A stretch of 64,000 bases of DNA from Euglena gracilis. Taxonomy: Eukaryota > Euglenida > Euglenophyceae > Euglenales. The stretch lies in contig CP154955.1 in the NCBI GenBank assembly GCA_039621445.1, forward strand, positions 11,334,241 to 11,398,240. The letters are read 5' to 3'. Position 1 is the stretch's first letter, and every line of letters starts with the position of its first letter. The position numbers and the translations under genes were made by a program. The notes beneath the pieces were generated by a model. It made no database searches and was not told where the DNA came from. It was given only the letters and a program-made list of their open reading frames with translations. Positions 20,849 through 31,900 of this stretch are shown piece after piece.

Positions 20849-22009
20849 TTAATACCTCTGTGCTGGCCCCTGCCTTGACCCAATGGGGAATGCTGGCCTG
20901 ATGAATGGGGGCACCCCTGGGTGTAATGTGTCTGGGGAGTCCACAGGCCCCATCACTGGGGTCCCTTCCCCTGGCTGCCCATCACTGGGGTCCTGCCTGG
21001 CTGCCCCATCACTGGGGTCCTGCCTGGCTGCCCCATCACTGGGGTCACCTCTGGCCCTGCCATAGGGCTGCCCAAAGACAGGCTTTCCCCCTGATTTTGA
21101 AAGATTGGGGAAAGTCTGTGTCTGCAATGGGGAGGTACATATATAGCTGGGGGGTTTGGCTGGATTACCTTCTGGGGGGGCCCTTGTGTAGCCAATCTTG
21201 GGCCTCCCCCCCAAGGGCTGGTGTGATCTTGAATGCATTGGCCTCCAATGGCCACTTGATTTTGATTGAAATGGCCTCCATTGGCCTTGAAATCTTGATG
21301 CTTCTCCTGGCCTCCATTGGCCTTTTGCATATAATGGCCTCCATTGGCCTTGATATTTCGATGCTTCCCCTGGCCCCCATTGGCCTCTTGCATATAATGG
21401 CCTCCATTGGCCTTCCCCTGAAGGGGGGGTTGCTTGCCTGGATGTGCAGCTCCTGAGGGGTTTGTGTTTGAGGGAGCTGTGGGGTAAGTTGGACATACCT
21501 TTCCCCCATGGGAGCTTCCCAGGTTTGGACACAGGCTGCCATAGCCTTGCTCCTGGGCCCACTGCCCTCTTGGATGATGGCTTCCATAGCCATGATTCTG
21601 GGCCCCAGGCCCTGTCCAATGATGGCTGCCATAGCCTTGACTTTGATTTGAATCCTTTGGATTGAGGCTGCCATAGCCTTTGCTTTTTCCCCTGAAAGGG
21701 AAGGAACTGAGAAAAAGGGGTGGAGTCTGTTGGACCTGTGATGGTGGTCCCCCTCTGTCGTCTCTTCCTGACCACAGTTGTCCATGGTCCATGGCCATCA
21801 TTGTTAGTGGGGGAGTCTGAAACCTTGAGTTTTGAAATCTCTGAAGCGTTGGGGGGTGGGGGGGTTGCGATGGCCACGGACTGACGAGCTGTTGCCGCCC
21901 CTCCAGCTGCTGCAGCTGCTGCTGTGTCTCCACCTTCCCCAGCTTCAGTTGACTTCTTCGAAGTCCGTTGAAGTTCTTCTTGAAATTCAAAAGGTTCTTT
22001 GAAATTCAT
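20849..22009 (-). CDS. Gag-like ORF, element A copy 2
   Basis: A 386 aa frame starting MNFKEPFEFQEEL, followed by an Ala-rich stretch, RLWQP repeats, GQWRP repeats and the PSDGA minisatellite. A 1 bp deletion in the minisatellite near 20980 separates it from the RT frame; copy 3 is continuous there. A second open frame starts MNFKKNFNG at 21990. The function as element structural protein is inferred from position and composition only. Confidence 0.5.
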   Translation of the reverse strand: MNFKEPFEFQEELQRTSKKSTEAGEGGDTAAAAAAGGAATARQSVAIATPPPPNASEISKLKVSDSPTNNDGHGPWTTVVRKRRQRGTTITGPTDSTPFSQFLPFQGKKQRLWQPQSKGFKSKSRLWQPSLDRAWGPESWLWKPSSKRAVGPGARLWQPVSKPGKLPWGKGMSNLPHSSLKHKPLRSCTSRQATPPSGEGQWRPLYARGQWGPGEASKYQGQWRPLYAKGQWRPGEASRFQGQWRPFQSKSSGHWRPMHSRSHQPLGGRPKIGYTRAPPEGNPAKPPSYICTSPLQTQTFPNLSKSGGKPVFGQPYGRARGDPSDGAARQDPSDGAARQDPSDGQPGEGTPVMGPVDSPDTLHPGVPPFIRPAFPIGSRQGPAQRY

Positions 22010-22230
22010 TCTTCATGGAAGTCTCGCTGTTGATCTTCGAAAAGTTGAATTCTTCCGTCAGGAAGTTGAAGTTCCGAAAATTTTCGCCCACTTGAGTCGT
22101 AGAAGTAAAATTCTTTCTCCTTGAGGTCGAAGGGCAGAAATAGGAATCAGCCAACTCCGGCAACAAAAAGCAGAAAGAAGCACCCCCCGCGCACGCACAA
22201 ACACACCAGAACAAGTAGACCACCTTCCCC

Positions 22231-22681
22231 CATCACATATGGTCGTCGGCCGTTTTATAACCCAATGTGAAAAACCCCGGGGGAGGGGGGTTCTAGGTAG
22301 TCCATTTTTTCCAGTGTCTAGCCGATTGGCTAGCCAGTGCCCCCCCCCCGGGGTCCTTAAGCAAATGCCTGATACATACACATACATCAGGTGGTTGGAG
22401 TGAAGGGAGACTAGTGACGAGCTCGGCAGGGAGGGCAGCTCAAGGCTCTCTCGCTCTCACGTCAAGCGCTTGACTTCAGGGGCTTCCGGAAAAGGTCCGA
22501 AAAATGATGCCAATTTTGTGCTTGCAAAAATGGACTTTGCCTGTGACCCCCCCCCCAAGCAAAGCTCACCCACAATTCTCCTCACAGCCGGGTTCAGCAG
22601 ACCATCTGGTGGCATTTCGAAAATAACGTTAGGACCACCTCAGCTCAAATTCGCAGCAAAGAAAAAATGCTGCCTCCTGCA
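22231..22681. other. Spacer between element A copy 2 and the orphan WD40 exons
   Basis: No gene is recognised. It contains GC-rich runs at about 22270 and 22340 and a perfect 14 bp palindrome GTCAAGCGCTTGAC at 22461. It is duplicated at 32717-33168. Confidence 0.5.
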
Positions 22682-22969
22682 TTAAGAAACCCCCTGCATG
22701 GCCTCCCTCAAACGCTCGAAATGGAGGCTGTTGAGGCGCAGCGTGCTGGAGGTCCACGCCTTGATGGCGTTCAGCTCCCCGCCGGAGAACAAGAGGTAGT
22801 TGTCACTGAGCACTACGGCCGCTGGGCACGTAATAGTGTGCAGGCAGAGCAGCTCGTCCACCTGTGGCAGGGGGGGAGGCGGGGCTTGGGGTGCGGTAAA
22901 GCGACCCATCCCACATGTTATGTGGGGTGGGTCGCTTTCCCATGGATAACTCCTCTAAACCCCCCTCCT

Positions 22970-23181
22970 CAAATAACCTGGCGGGGTGCCAAGTTATTGG
23001 AACCATCTTTTTGGCCTTCCCCCCTGCCAGGTTATTTGGGCCCTTTTTTCGGTGTCTTCAGGTGCTTTTGCCTTAAAAAAGGGGGGGGGATGGTTCCATT
23101 ACTGGAACAATCGTTCTTTGCCCCTCCCCCCGCCAAGTTATTCGGCCACTGCCAGGAGCAAGGGCGCCGCCAGGTTATTTG
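22970..23181. repeat. Small inverted-repeat element M2 in intron
   Basis: Begins CAAATAACCTGGCGG and ends with its reverse complement CCGCCAGGTTATTTG, about 212 bp apart. Internal partial copies are GCCAGGTTATTTGGG near 23026 and CCAAGTTATTGGAACCATC near 22988. It is MITE-like in shape. The second copy, at about 33456-33669, is part of D2 and is not an independent insertion. Confidence 0.55.
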
Positions 23182-23972
23182 GGGGGGGGGAGGCGGGTTT
23201 AGAAATATCTACAAATGAAAGCAAAACCCTGTATCTTTGTGTGCATTTGTGTGTGCGTGTGTGAGTTTTGTTCTGTATACAAGCATCGCATTCTTTCTTA
23301 TACTCATGTGTGTATGTGAACACAACACACGTTGAGATAAAACCTTGGTATCTGCTTGCAAATGAATAAGTGTATGATTTTGGTTTCTTGGTTATCTGTT
23401 CAGAGCTGGTCCTGGAACCACACCCACCCCCCAGATGCTCGTTGGGGGGGGAAATAACCCAGACCAGATGGACAAACACACCGACCAGATGCGGATGGCG
23501 TTCTCCGCCCCAACAGAAGCGAACAGGTCGTCATCCACCTTGCACAGGGCCAGCACCGTCCCAGAGTCAGGCTTTATTATTTTGTAAGCTGCCCAACAGT
23601 TTAAAACGCTTTAAAATGCCTTAAATGCCTTAAAATGCCTTCGAAAATTCGCACTGGCAGAATTTTCTCCGGCCAAGCAAAAATGAAGTCGCAAATTCTC
23701 GGCAAAGTCAGCTTCCGGCAAAAAAAAAATTCATTTCTGGCATCAGTGGAACATTCTCCATCCAACCAAAACTCAAAAGAATACAGCTTTCAACTGTTTT
23801 TCATTTTCGACCTGCACCGACGTTGGTTCGATGCCCGGAGCACCTTTAATCCTGGGAAATAGTACCTGTAGTACCTGAAAAAGCCTTAAAATGCCATAAA
23901 ATTATTTTTTCAATTTTTTATGTTGATTCAATGCCTAAAAATGGGGAAAAAATGACTTTAAAAAAACAATAC
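23182..23972. other. Introns around WD40 exon D (orphan copy)
   Basis: Apart from exon D (23482-23571) nothing coding is seen. There is GTGT-rich sequence near 23240, a TTAAAATGCC repeat cluster at 23600-23640, and poly-A runs. Duplicated at about 33670-34461. Confidence 0.5.
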
Positions 23973-24250
23973 CTGCCCAGAATGGCCGTCCAACGACGTC
24001 AGCAGCGACCCCTCCGTCAGGCTCCACACCCTGCCAGGAGTACACAGGCGTGACCGACCTCCCCGCCAGCCTTCCTCCACACAAAAACAACGGTGATTTC
24101 TCGGAACAAATAACACACAAAAGGGAATTGCAGGGAGGGCATGCCGAACAATTGGGAGCATGTGGCAAACTTTTTCAAATGGCAAAAAAAGCTATTTGGG
24201 AACCCAGGGGATGTGTGACTTCGATCCACGGGATTTCTTACCCCGCCCCC

Positions 24251-24642
24251 CCTATGTCCAACGACCAGTAACCTCTGTCCTCCGACCGGGGGGGTGGTCG
24301 TTGGACATAGGGTAGTGACCAAAAAGGTGTCCTCCGACCGGGGGGGTGGTCGTTGGACAAGGGGTCAAAAAAAATGTTGGCGGGTAATCGGGACGCCACC
24401 CCCCAAATAAGGTCACATTTTCCCTTCCGGCCCTTCGCGCCGAAAATTTTGGGCAATTTTGACAAATTTTTGTCCAAAAAAGTGTCAAAAATGGCATTTT
24501 GGCCAAATTTTTGGCCAATTTTTGGGCAAAATTTTTCGTCCCGGCACGAAGCGCCTGGACCAAAAAATTGGCCAAACCTCCGAAAAGGTGTCCTCTGACC
24601 GGGGGGGTGGTCGTTGGACATAGGGGGGTCGTTGGACATAGG
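24251..24642. repeat. Inverted-repeat element M3 in intron
   Basis: Starts CCTATGTCCAACGACCA. The reverse complement TGGTCGTTGGACATAGG occurs near 24293-24311, near 24346 (with AAGG), at 24608-24624, and as a shorter form to 24642. The unit GACCGGGGGGGTGGTCG precedes three of them. The interior is A/T-rich with GGCCAAATTTTTGGCC-type palindromes. MITE-like. The copy at about 34740-35133 comes from D2. Confidence 0.55.
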
Positions 24643-26901
24643 GGGGGGGGACCACCTCAGGGGGGGGTCCAGCCTCCGGTTGGAAAAAAGGCTCTGGCTG
24701 GACCCCCCCCCGGGGATAGGGGGGGGAGGGGGGGTCCGGGGCTGGAGGGGGCTGTGCTGGGCTGGGTCGATGAAAAACAAAATTTTCTAAAACATTTTTA
24801 CCTTCTCACCACACTGCACCACACACACAAGTGTATTTGCCAGACATTGAGTGCAAGGAAGCTGTGATGAGAGAGAAAATGCAGGGATAGGTGAGCTGGG
24901 CAGCCCAGTTGGCTGGCCCGGCCTTCGGCCGGGCTGGACCCAACTTTATTTCACTTGACCCCCCCTGTGTGCACTGTGGCTGTTTTTTGGTGCCTTTTAT
25001 CCCTTCTTCTGGCCTGGCGCTGTTGTTCGCCTCTGGCTCATTTTGTCTGTGTATGTGGAGGTGGCCGGAGCCTCACTTGACCCCCCCCCCCGGACCTCCC
25101 AGCCCCGGTTTTGGCTGCTGGCTGGATTTGAGCTGCTGGCGGGCTGGACGGGATTGGGAATCCCCTCCGGCTTAAGAAATCCCCTGCTTCGATCCCAGAG
25201 TATTGACAACACTTTCTAAATTTGGAGTGAACATTGCGATCCGGGGTCATCCCCTTCCACGCACCTCCAAACACTTGGGATTTAGGTGCTGCTGTGGAGT
25301 GTTGTTGGAATTTGTTGGGTTGTCAACACTGAAGAAATTCTTACAAACAAGTAATATTCAAAACGTACCAGTTGCTGGCAATGATGCTCCTCTGCCGTTG
25401 GCCAGTATGTGAAGCGTTGTTCAACTGCAACGGCAACTAATTCAAAATCAATTCTTTTTCAAAGCAACCCATGAGACAAAAAAAAAGATTTTCACCAATT
25501 AAAATCACACAGTAGGAACAGGAGGGGAAAACACAAATGCGTTTTTTGCGAGATTTTTGCGGGGGGTTTTGTGGTGTGTAGTTTTTTTGTTGTTTTTTGT
25601 GGGTGTTTTTGTTGTTTTTTGACGATCTTTGAATTTTTGCTGGAGAAAATTTTTGACGATGAAGAAATCCTCGTTTTGGCCCCGATTTTCCCCCGAGACC
25701 AAGAATTTTGTCCATTTTCTGCCATTTTTGCATTTTTGGGTCAACAAAATGCTTATTTATTTATGTGAAATGAAAAAAAATTCCCCAGAGGAGCCAAAAA
25801 TTTTATCCAGTGGTCCTCTCCAGCGGAAAAATATACATCCTGGAGGAGCTCCTGAATGATTTCACATGAAATTTTTCACATGAAAATTTCACATGAAAAT
25901 TTCACATTTTTCACATGAAAATTTCACATGAAATTTGCGAGGCTTTTTTGTGTTTTTTTTGTGTGTGTGTTTTTGTGTTTTTTTTCGGGGGGGTCGCATT
26001 TTTTGAGGATCCCAGTTGCATTTCCCCCCCTGGGCAGGGGGTCGAGGCTGGAAATGACTGCAGGCTGGCTGGACCCCTTGGGTGTTGGGCCCCCTTCGGC
26101 TTAAATGACACCCAGGTTGAGATGCAGTGGGGATGCCCACCCTGCACCGCCGGCACTGTCTGGCACTGCGTGGCATGTGCACTTCGTGTCAATGCAGGTG
26201 TTAAACTATTTTGCACCATTGCCTTTTTGGGCCTCTATGGGTCACCTTTGGCCTTTCCAGCCCAAATTTGGGCATTTGAAGGCATTTTGTGCGACTTTGT
26301 TGCTTTTTAGGGCCAGTTTTGGTGTTTTTACGCCTTTTTGGGTCAGTGTTGGCCTTTTGGACTAATCTCAAGACAGAGCAGTAAAATGAAAAGCATTGTT
26401 TTCCCCCCAAAAAAAGGGAATGGAAACGGAATTGAGGTTTTGTGCTTTCTTTCTTCTGAATTTCCTTCTCGAGATGGGATGGGACGGGCGGGAAAGGCGA
26501 TGCGGCAAAATGAGGCCCGTCCCCCGGGACCCTGCGGCCACCCCCGCTGCCCTCGCCGCCCTGTGACCCGTCCCAGGAGGAAAGAGGTTGCGCAAGGTGA
26601 ATGCGGATCAAAATACTCTTTTGGGGGCAATTCATTTCTTGTTGTAAAAGTATGCGGTGTTGCCGGGATTTGGCTGGAGTTGTCGGGATTTGTGGGGAGT
26701 TGTCGCTGAGGTGCTGAAATCCACTCCTTCCCTTGATGGGAAGGAGTGGATTTCAGAACTCAGCAAAACTCAAATTTCACACACCTCATCAAAAAAATGT
26801 CAGACCTTCCCATTTTATATTTCAAAGGGACCACATCACTTGTCTCCCAAACAGGCGCACTTCGCATCCTGCAAACCATCAAGAAAATAGCCCAGCCACA
26901 C
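24643..26901. other. Long intron between WD40 exons B and C (orphan copy)
   Basis: No coding exon is recognised. Seen: a CCCGGCCTTCGGCCGGG hairpin near 24917, T/G-rich runs at 25540-25640, a block of repeated TTTCACATGAAAA units at 25860-25935, and a 16 bp inverted repeat TGAAATCCACTCCTTC with GAAGGAGTGGATTTCA at about 26715-26757. Confidence 0.5.
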
Positions 26902-28141
26902 TTGATGGCGTGGTCGGCACCTCCAGACAGCACGACGTCCAGCTTCATCCCCACCAGGCAGTGGACAGGCCCGGTGTGCTTCGCCAAAGTCCGGTCACAC
27001 GGAAAGCCTGCATGGCAATGACGGCTCACCTTGCGAAGGCTGACCGAGCCAAGCAGTGCTCCGGCAATCAGCAAGCGAGGGAGGGGGGGTAGGGAAAGAG
27101 CAAGAACCAACAGGGACACAGTGTCAGGCCGCCACACCAGTGGTGCCAAGTGACCAGCAGCGGATGGCGTGGTCGTCCCCGCCAGACAGAAGCGTGTTGC
27201 CGACGGTCAGGAGGCAGCGCACCGGCCCTGAAGCAGAATTCAACATAAATAAGGGCAGGAGGGGGGAGGGGGGTGGGAAGGAGAGGGACACCCCCCTTGT
27301 GCAATGGTGCGGTCCGGGGGAGGGGGGATTTTCGGCACCACCAAAATCAGCCAAGCAAGGCTGTTTTGGGAACTTTGGGGGAAGATTGTCAAAAAAGCCA
27401 AATAAAAAAACTTTTTTGGGGGGTGGGAATCTTGGAGGGGGGAGGAGGTGGGGGGACCCCCCTTCCAAAACTTGCATCTCTCATCCTTCAAAAAATTCAA
27501 CAGCATTTTATTTCAAGTTCCGCACGGGCGCGAATTTCTGGTTAAATTTAATTGATTGAGTGTCTTCTTCTGCACCAAATTGATGAGGTGTGCGGTGCCC
27601 CTTTCTTTCGGTTTCGAAGGGGAAATTAAGAGTGTGCCAAACTCCGGCGACAAAGGCACTGAGCGGGACCTCCAAACCCAACGCGCCAAAAACAATCCGA
27701 GCAGCACCGCCGGCGAGCAAGGCATGGCCTCAAAAGGGCAAAGTGCGGAGCCCGAGGTGTCGGGCACAGTGTGGAGAACGGGGTTTGTGAGTCCTCCACG
27801 CTCAAGGTTTTGTCCCTCCCGTCTCGGCTTTGGGCCGGACAGCTCCGGCGACAAAAAGGCACCAGCCAGGAACTCCTGAATTAGCGCGCCATCGTCCAAG
27901 GGACCGGCCGGCAAGGTATGGCTCGTGCCGGAAAATTTCGGAGCCCGAGGTGTCCTTTTGGGCCCGCCCCCGCGCCCGCGCAAGACATTTGTCTTAAAAA
28001 AAGCCCTCGGCCGGCCGGTCGGTCGGCGAAGACTTTCGCGAAGCCTTTTGATGCCTGGTCCGTCCGGAGTTGGCTCATCCAAAGTGCCGCACAGTTTCGC
28101 GCGTCGAGAGAACGAATGATTCCTGCTAGAAGATGGTACTT

Positions 28142-28951
28142 TCATGTTATCGGACTCCCACGACAAAGGAAGGGGGAGGAAGGGACCAAGAGGGCGAAGC
28201 ACAAGAAGATGGTGAGGTCCTGATTTCCTTGCCGGCTGTTCTGTTCTGGTGTGTTTGTGCGTGCACGGGGGGTGCTTCTTACTGCGCCTTTGTTGCCGGA
28301 GTTGGCGATGATGAGGCCTCCTCCGACACCTTGGCGAAGCTGAACCGCCGTGGCCCAGCCCCCCCCCCTCTCCCATGGTCGCTTGGTGGGGGGCCCCCCA
28401 CCTGATGGGGATGGTGGTCTCTTTCTGTGTTTCTGGGTGGGTGGTTGGGGCTGCTTGGTTGGGGGTCCCTTTTCTGGTTGGGATGTTTTTCTGCTGATTT
28501 TTTGGGTGGGAGGGTTGGGCTCACCATCTTCTTGTGCTTCGCCCTCTTGGTCCCTTCCTCCCCCTTCCTTTGTCGTGGGAGTCCGAGACCATTCGGGCTC
28601 CGCACTGTGAGATGGTGAGGTACTGTGCACCCCCCTTTGGGCCATAATATTCTGAATTTTTGACACGACTCCCAGCCTCAAATAATGAGCTTGGAAGGCA
28701 CCAAAATTTTTCCACTGACCCAGCTGCTGGACTTCTTCCACTTGCAAACCAGCATTTTTCCACCATAAGACCCCAGCCCCTCTGGTGCTGTGGGGTTTCC
28801 AGTGGGTGGTGTCCACCCCCCCCTCCTGCAGAATTTCTTTGGTTAGGGAATTCACCCTTTCTGATGTCAAAGGTCTTTTACCATCCAAAGACCACAACAA
28901 ATTATTTTTGTGCCCAACCATGTGGGCTGTCCTTTCCACATACTCTTTCAA
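28142..28951 (-). CDS. Tyrosine recombinase catalytic ORF, element A copy 3
   Basis: A 269 aa frame carrying the H-x-x-R pair (WKPHSTRGAG), LGQWKN and the Tyr in AHYLRLG. It overlaps the 1197 aa ORF by about 50 bp in another frame across a G-run of 9. The box I Arg is in the upstream frame, so the recombinase is split unless the frame is corrected. Confidence 0.75.
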   Translation of the reverse strand: MKEYVERTAHMVGHKNNLLWSLDGKRPLTSERVNSLTKEILQEGGVDTTHWKPHSTRGAGVLWWKNAGLQVEEVQQLGQWKNFGAFQAHYLRLGVVSKIQNIMAQRGVHSTSPSHSAEPEWSRTPTTKEGGGRDQEGEAQEDGEPNPPTQKISRKTSQPEKGPPTKQPQPPTQKHRKRPPSPSGGGPPTKRPWERGGGWATAVQLRQGVGGGLIIANSGNKGAVRSTPRARTNTPEQNSRQGNQDLTIFLCFALLVPSSPFLCRGSPIT

Positions 28952-31900
28952 TAAATGCCATGGGCTTATGAGGGGGGGGGTGTGGCAAATTCAAAATCTC
29001 TTCCCATTTTGGGAATTGCCACCCTTTCCTTTGCAATAAAATGAAAATTTTTTCTCCCACGAAACTGATTTTTTGCTGTGTCCTGGCTAAATCAACCCCC
29101 CTGTGGAGGGCCAAAAGCCTCCAACAGATGATGAGTCTGTTTCTGAGCTCTTTCACAGATACGTCTGAGAGGGGTCTGGAATTCCTCATGATGTTTTCTA
29201 GGAAATCAGTGGGGTCCCAAAAGTGGGCATACTTGCAGACATTGGCATTCCACTTCCTTTTCAATGGAGCCAGAAGGGGTGAAAATCTCAAAGACCCAAA
29301 CCCTGGGAGTAATAAGGCTGCTGCATATGCATTTCGTGCAGTATTGATGCTATGAACAGCAAGATCAAGGATGGCTTCAGCCATCTTGGGGACTGTGCAC
29401 TGCTGCAGAGGCACCCCTTTGTGCAATAATTGACCCACCAATGCCCTGAAGGCTGAGTCATATCTTTTGACATTTCCCAGATTTTTTATGTAAGTGTCGA
29501 TACTGGACATCGAAACTTCCTGGGATTGTAACATTTGCCTGACACAATCAAGCAGGCCAAATTCCACCTTGGGGGGGGCATCTCCTCCCCCCAGCAGTTG
29601 GTGAACAGACCCCACTGGGGGGGTACTAGCAAAACCTTGCTGCCTGGCTGCCTGATTGACATTAATTGGCGCCACCATGATGTCGAAGCCCAGTGGGGTA
29701 CAATCAACAGACAAATTAGGTCTGGGTTTAACATTAATCTCTGAACCCATTGGGGAATGATGCTCCAGGGAGGGTTGGCATAAACTGGGGGGACACCCCT
29801 TAAATCTGCCTTCAGAGCATCCACCAACAAAGCCCCTTGGTGGGGGTATCGACAAATGAACTTGGGGAATTTTTTGTTGCTGGGTGTGCAAAACATGTCC
29901 ACCTCTGGGGTGATGTGTTTTTTGAAAAACTTCAGAATCTGGTGAAAAATGGTCAGGTTCAGGGTATAATCCCCTGGATCTTTTTGCTCCCTGGTCAGGG
30001 AGTCTGCAAATTGTTCTTTTGTGGGAACCCAAACCACCTGCAAGTTGATTTGCCTTTCTTGGCAATGGTACAGAAGGGGTTTTAGGATGGAATTTAAATA
30101 TGGCTTTTTGCCTCCCCATTTTGTCAAATAACTGACTGCCACCTGGCTGTCCACATGAAGAACAATGGTTTGTTTTGGTTTTGCCAAAGCCTTTACAGTT
30201 TCCACCGCAGACATCAATTCTTTTTGATTGATGTGAAGGACATGCAGGTCCCTCCAGAAATCCTGGACCTTTTGACCAGACTTTTTGTCCAGCCCCCCCC
30301 CATTGCCAGGTGCTGCTGTCTGAGAACAGTTCCTGAGAGGCCTGGGATTGAAAGGCTCTGCCCACACCTGGCTGCAAAAACGTTTTTAACTCCACAATTT
30401 GATCTTTGACCCCCTGGGGAATGGTCAGGCTGTGGTCCCAACCCCACTTTGTGTGCAAATCCACCATTTTGCAAAGTTGATCTGTCAGAATTCTGAGAAA
30501 AGGCATTGAAACTAAATAGCTTCTGACTTGCCCTACAATAGAGCTGAGTTTTCTGCAGCTCATCTTTTGTGCTGTCAGCACCTTTCCTAATTCCTTTCTT
30601 AGGGATTTTAATTTTTCCTGTGGAATTTCCAGCTGGCCTTTTTTCAAATTGATCCACTGGCCCAAATGCTTTATTTCTTGTGTTGGTTCCAGACATGATT
30701 TGGGGAGGTTTATTCTGAAACCTGCCAGTAAAAGATCTTTTTTCATTTCTGCCAAATGCTGGGCTGCTGTCTTTTTGCTGGGGGCTAACATCAAAATGTC
30801 GTCTAGGTAGATGAAAACTACCTTTCCTTCCTTCCTCCATTTCCTTTCCCAGACTCTCATGAGAGTCATAAACTTTTGTGGCAGGCTGCTTAACCCAAAG
30901 CATGCAGCTTGAAACTGCCACGTTTCCCCCCCCACTTGCGTGCAGACATGCTTTTCCAGGCTGCTGTGCAGCTTTAAATGGAAATAAGCATCTTTCAGAT
31001 CTATTTTTCCGCAGAACCAACCCTTTCTGAGATATGGGAAAATGTTTCCCATGTGTTCCAGTCTGAACTTCTGGGGGGTGAAATGTTGATTTAACTGTCG
31101 ACAATCTGAAATTAATCTTTCCTTTGTCTTTCCCCCTTCCTGTTTGGAAATGATAAAATAGGGGACAAAATGTTTTGCTCCCTCTGGGGTGATTTGCCTG
31201 GTTGCCCCTGCACATTCGTATTCCATCAGAATTTTTTGGGCAGTCATTATTTCTTGGGGAGTTTTGAAGGGCACTTTTAAGGACATCTGAGGGGGGAGGG
31301 GAAGATCTTCCCTGACCCCTTCCCTTATCAGGTTTAATACCTCTGTGCTGGCCCATGCCTTGACCCAATGGGGAATGCTGGCCTGATGAATGGGGGCACC
31401 CCTGGGTGTAATGTGTCTGGGGAGTCCACAGGCCCCATCACTGGGGTCCCTTCCCCTGGCTGCCTCATCACTGGGGTCCTGCCTGGCTGCCCCATCACTG
31501 GGGTCCTGCCTGGCTGCCCCATCACTGGGGTCACCTCTGGCCCTGCCATAGGGCTGCCCAAAGACCGGCTTTCCCCCTGATTTTGAAAGATTGGGGAAAG
31601 TCTGTGTCTGCAATGGGGAGGTACATATATAGCTGGGGGGTTTGGCTTGATTACCTTCTGGGGGGGCCCTTGTGTAGCCAATCTTGGGCCTCCCCCCCAA
31701 GGGCTGGTGTGATCTTGAATGCATTGGCCTCCAATGGCCACTTGATTTTGATTGAAATGGCCTCCATTGGCCTTGAAATCTTGATGCTTCTCCTGGCCTC
31801 CATTGGCCTTTTGCATATAATGGCCTCCATTGGCCTTGATATTTCGATGCTTCCCCTGGCCCCCATTGGCCTCTTGCATATAATGGCCTCCATTGGCCTT

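Larger units (their letters stand above)
13691..21971. repeat. Tandem segmental duplication D1, unit 2
   Basis: Second unit of the 8.3 kb block, near identical by eye to unit 1. Differences are scattered substitutions and homopolymer length changes. It ends where unit 1 meets B sequence, and here continues into the A 5' end. Confidence 0.9.
17662..22230 (-). mobile_element. DIRS-type retrotransposon family A, copy 2
   Basis: The same element as copy 1, but with its 5' end present. At about 22145-22215 the minus strand reads GTTCTGGTGTGTTTGTGCG and continues to GTTGCCGGAGTTGGC. The plus strand reads nearly the same at about 17753-17818, so the element has inverted ends about 65 bp long. The 66 bp internal inverted repeat is at about 17662-17727 with 18031-18096. 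The outer limits are inferred from these repeats; no target-site duplication was found. Confidence 0.75.
22682..27227 (-). pseudogene. Orphan copy of the last five WD40 exons
   Basis: Minus-strand exons in gene order: A 27138-27227, B 26902-27007, C 23973-24030, D 23482-23571, E 22691-22861 running on to a TAA at 22682. Their phases join as at 37956-33169. They encode PVRCLLTVGNTLLSGGDDHA, then GGADHAIK joined across an intron to VWSLTEGSLL, then FASVGAENAIRIWS and SGGELNAIKAW. No first exon or start codon is visible. The upstream neighbour is element A copy 3 and exon E of the intact gene. E ends in phase 0 whereas A needs a 1-base donor, so E-to-A splicing would break the frame. Probably a non-functional fragment made by D2. 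Confidence 0.8.
16983..27472. repeat. Tandem segmental duplication D2, unit a (10.5 kb)
   Basis: This block contains most of element A copy 2 and five WD40 exons. It recurs at 27473-38204 with an offset of 10,486-10,489, rising to 10,729 after a local expansion near 36.4 kb. The join at 27472/27473 links an intron sequence ending CCTTCCAAAACT to the A-flank sequence TGCATCTCTCATCC with about 1 bp of shared sequence. Confidence 0.9.

Noticed and set aside
22461-22474. 14 bp palindrome GTCAAGCGCTTGAC as a regulatory site
   Set aside because: Single palindrome (plus its D2 copy) with no gene start nearby; not supportable from sequence alone.
25860-25935. CRISPR-like array of TTTCACATGAAAA units
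   Set aside because: Units are 12-13 bp, contiguous and irregular with no unique spacers; a simple low-complexity repeat in an intron.
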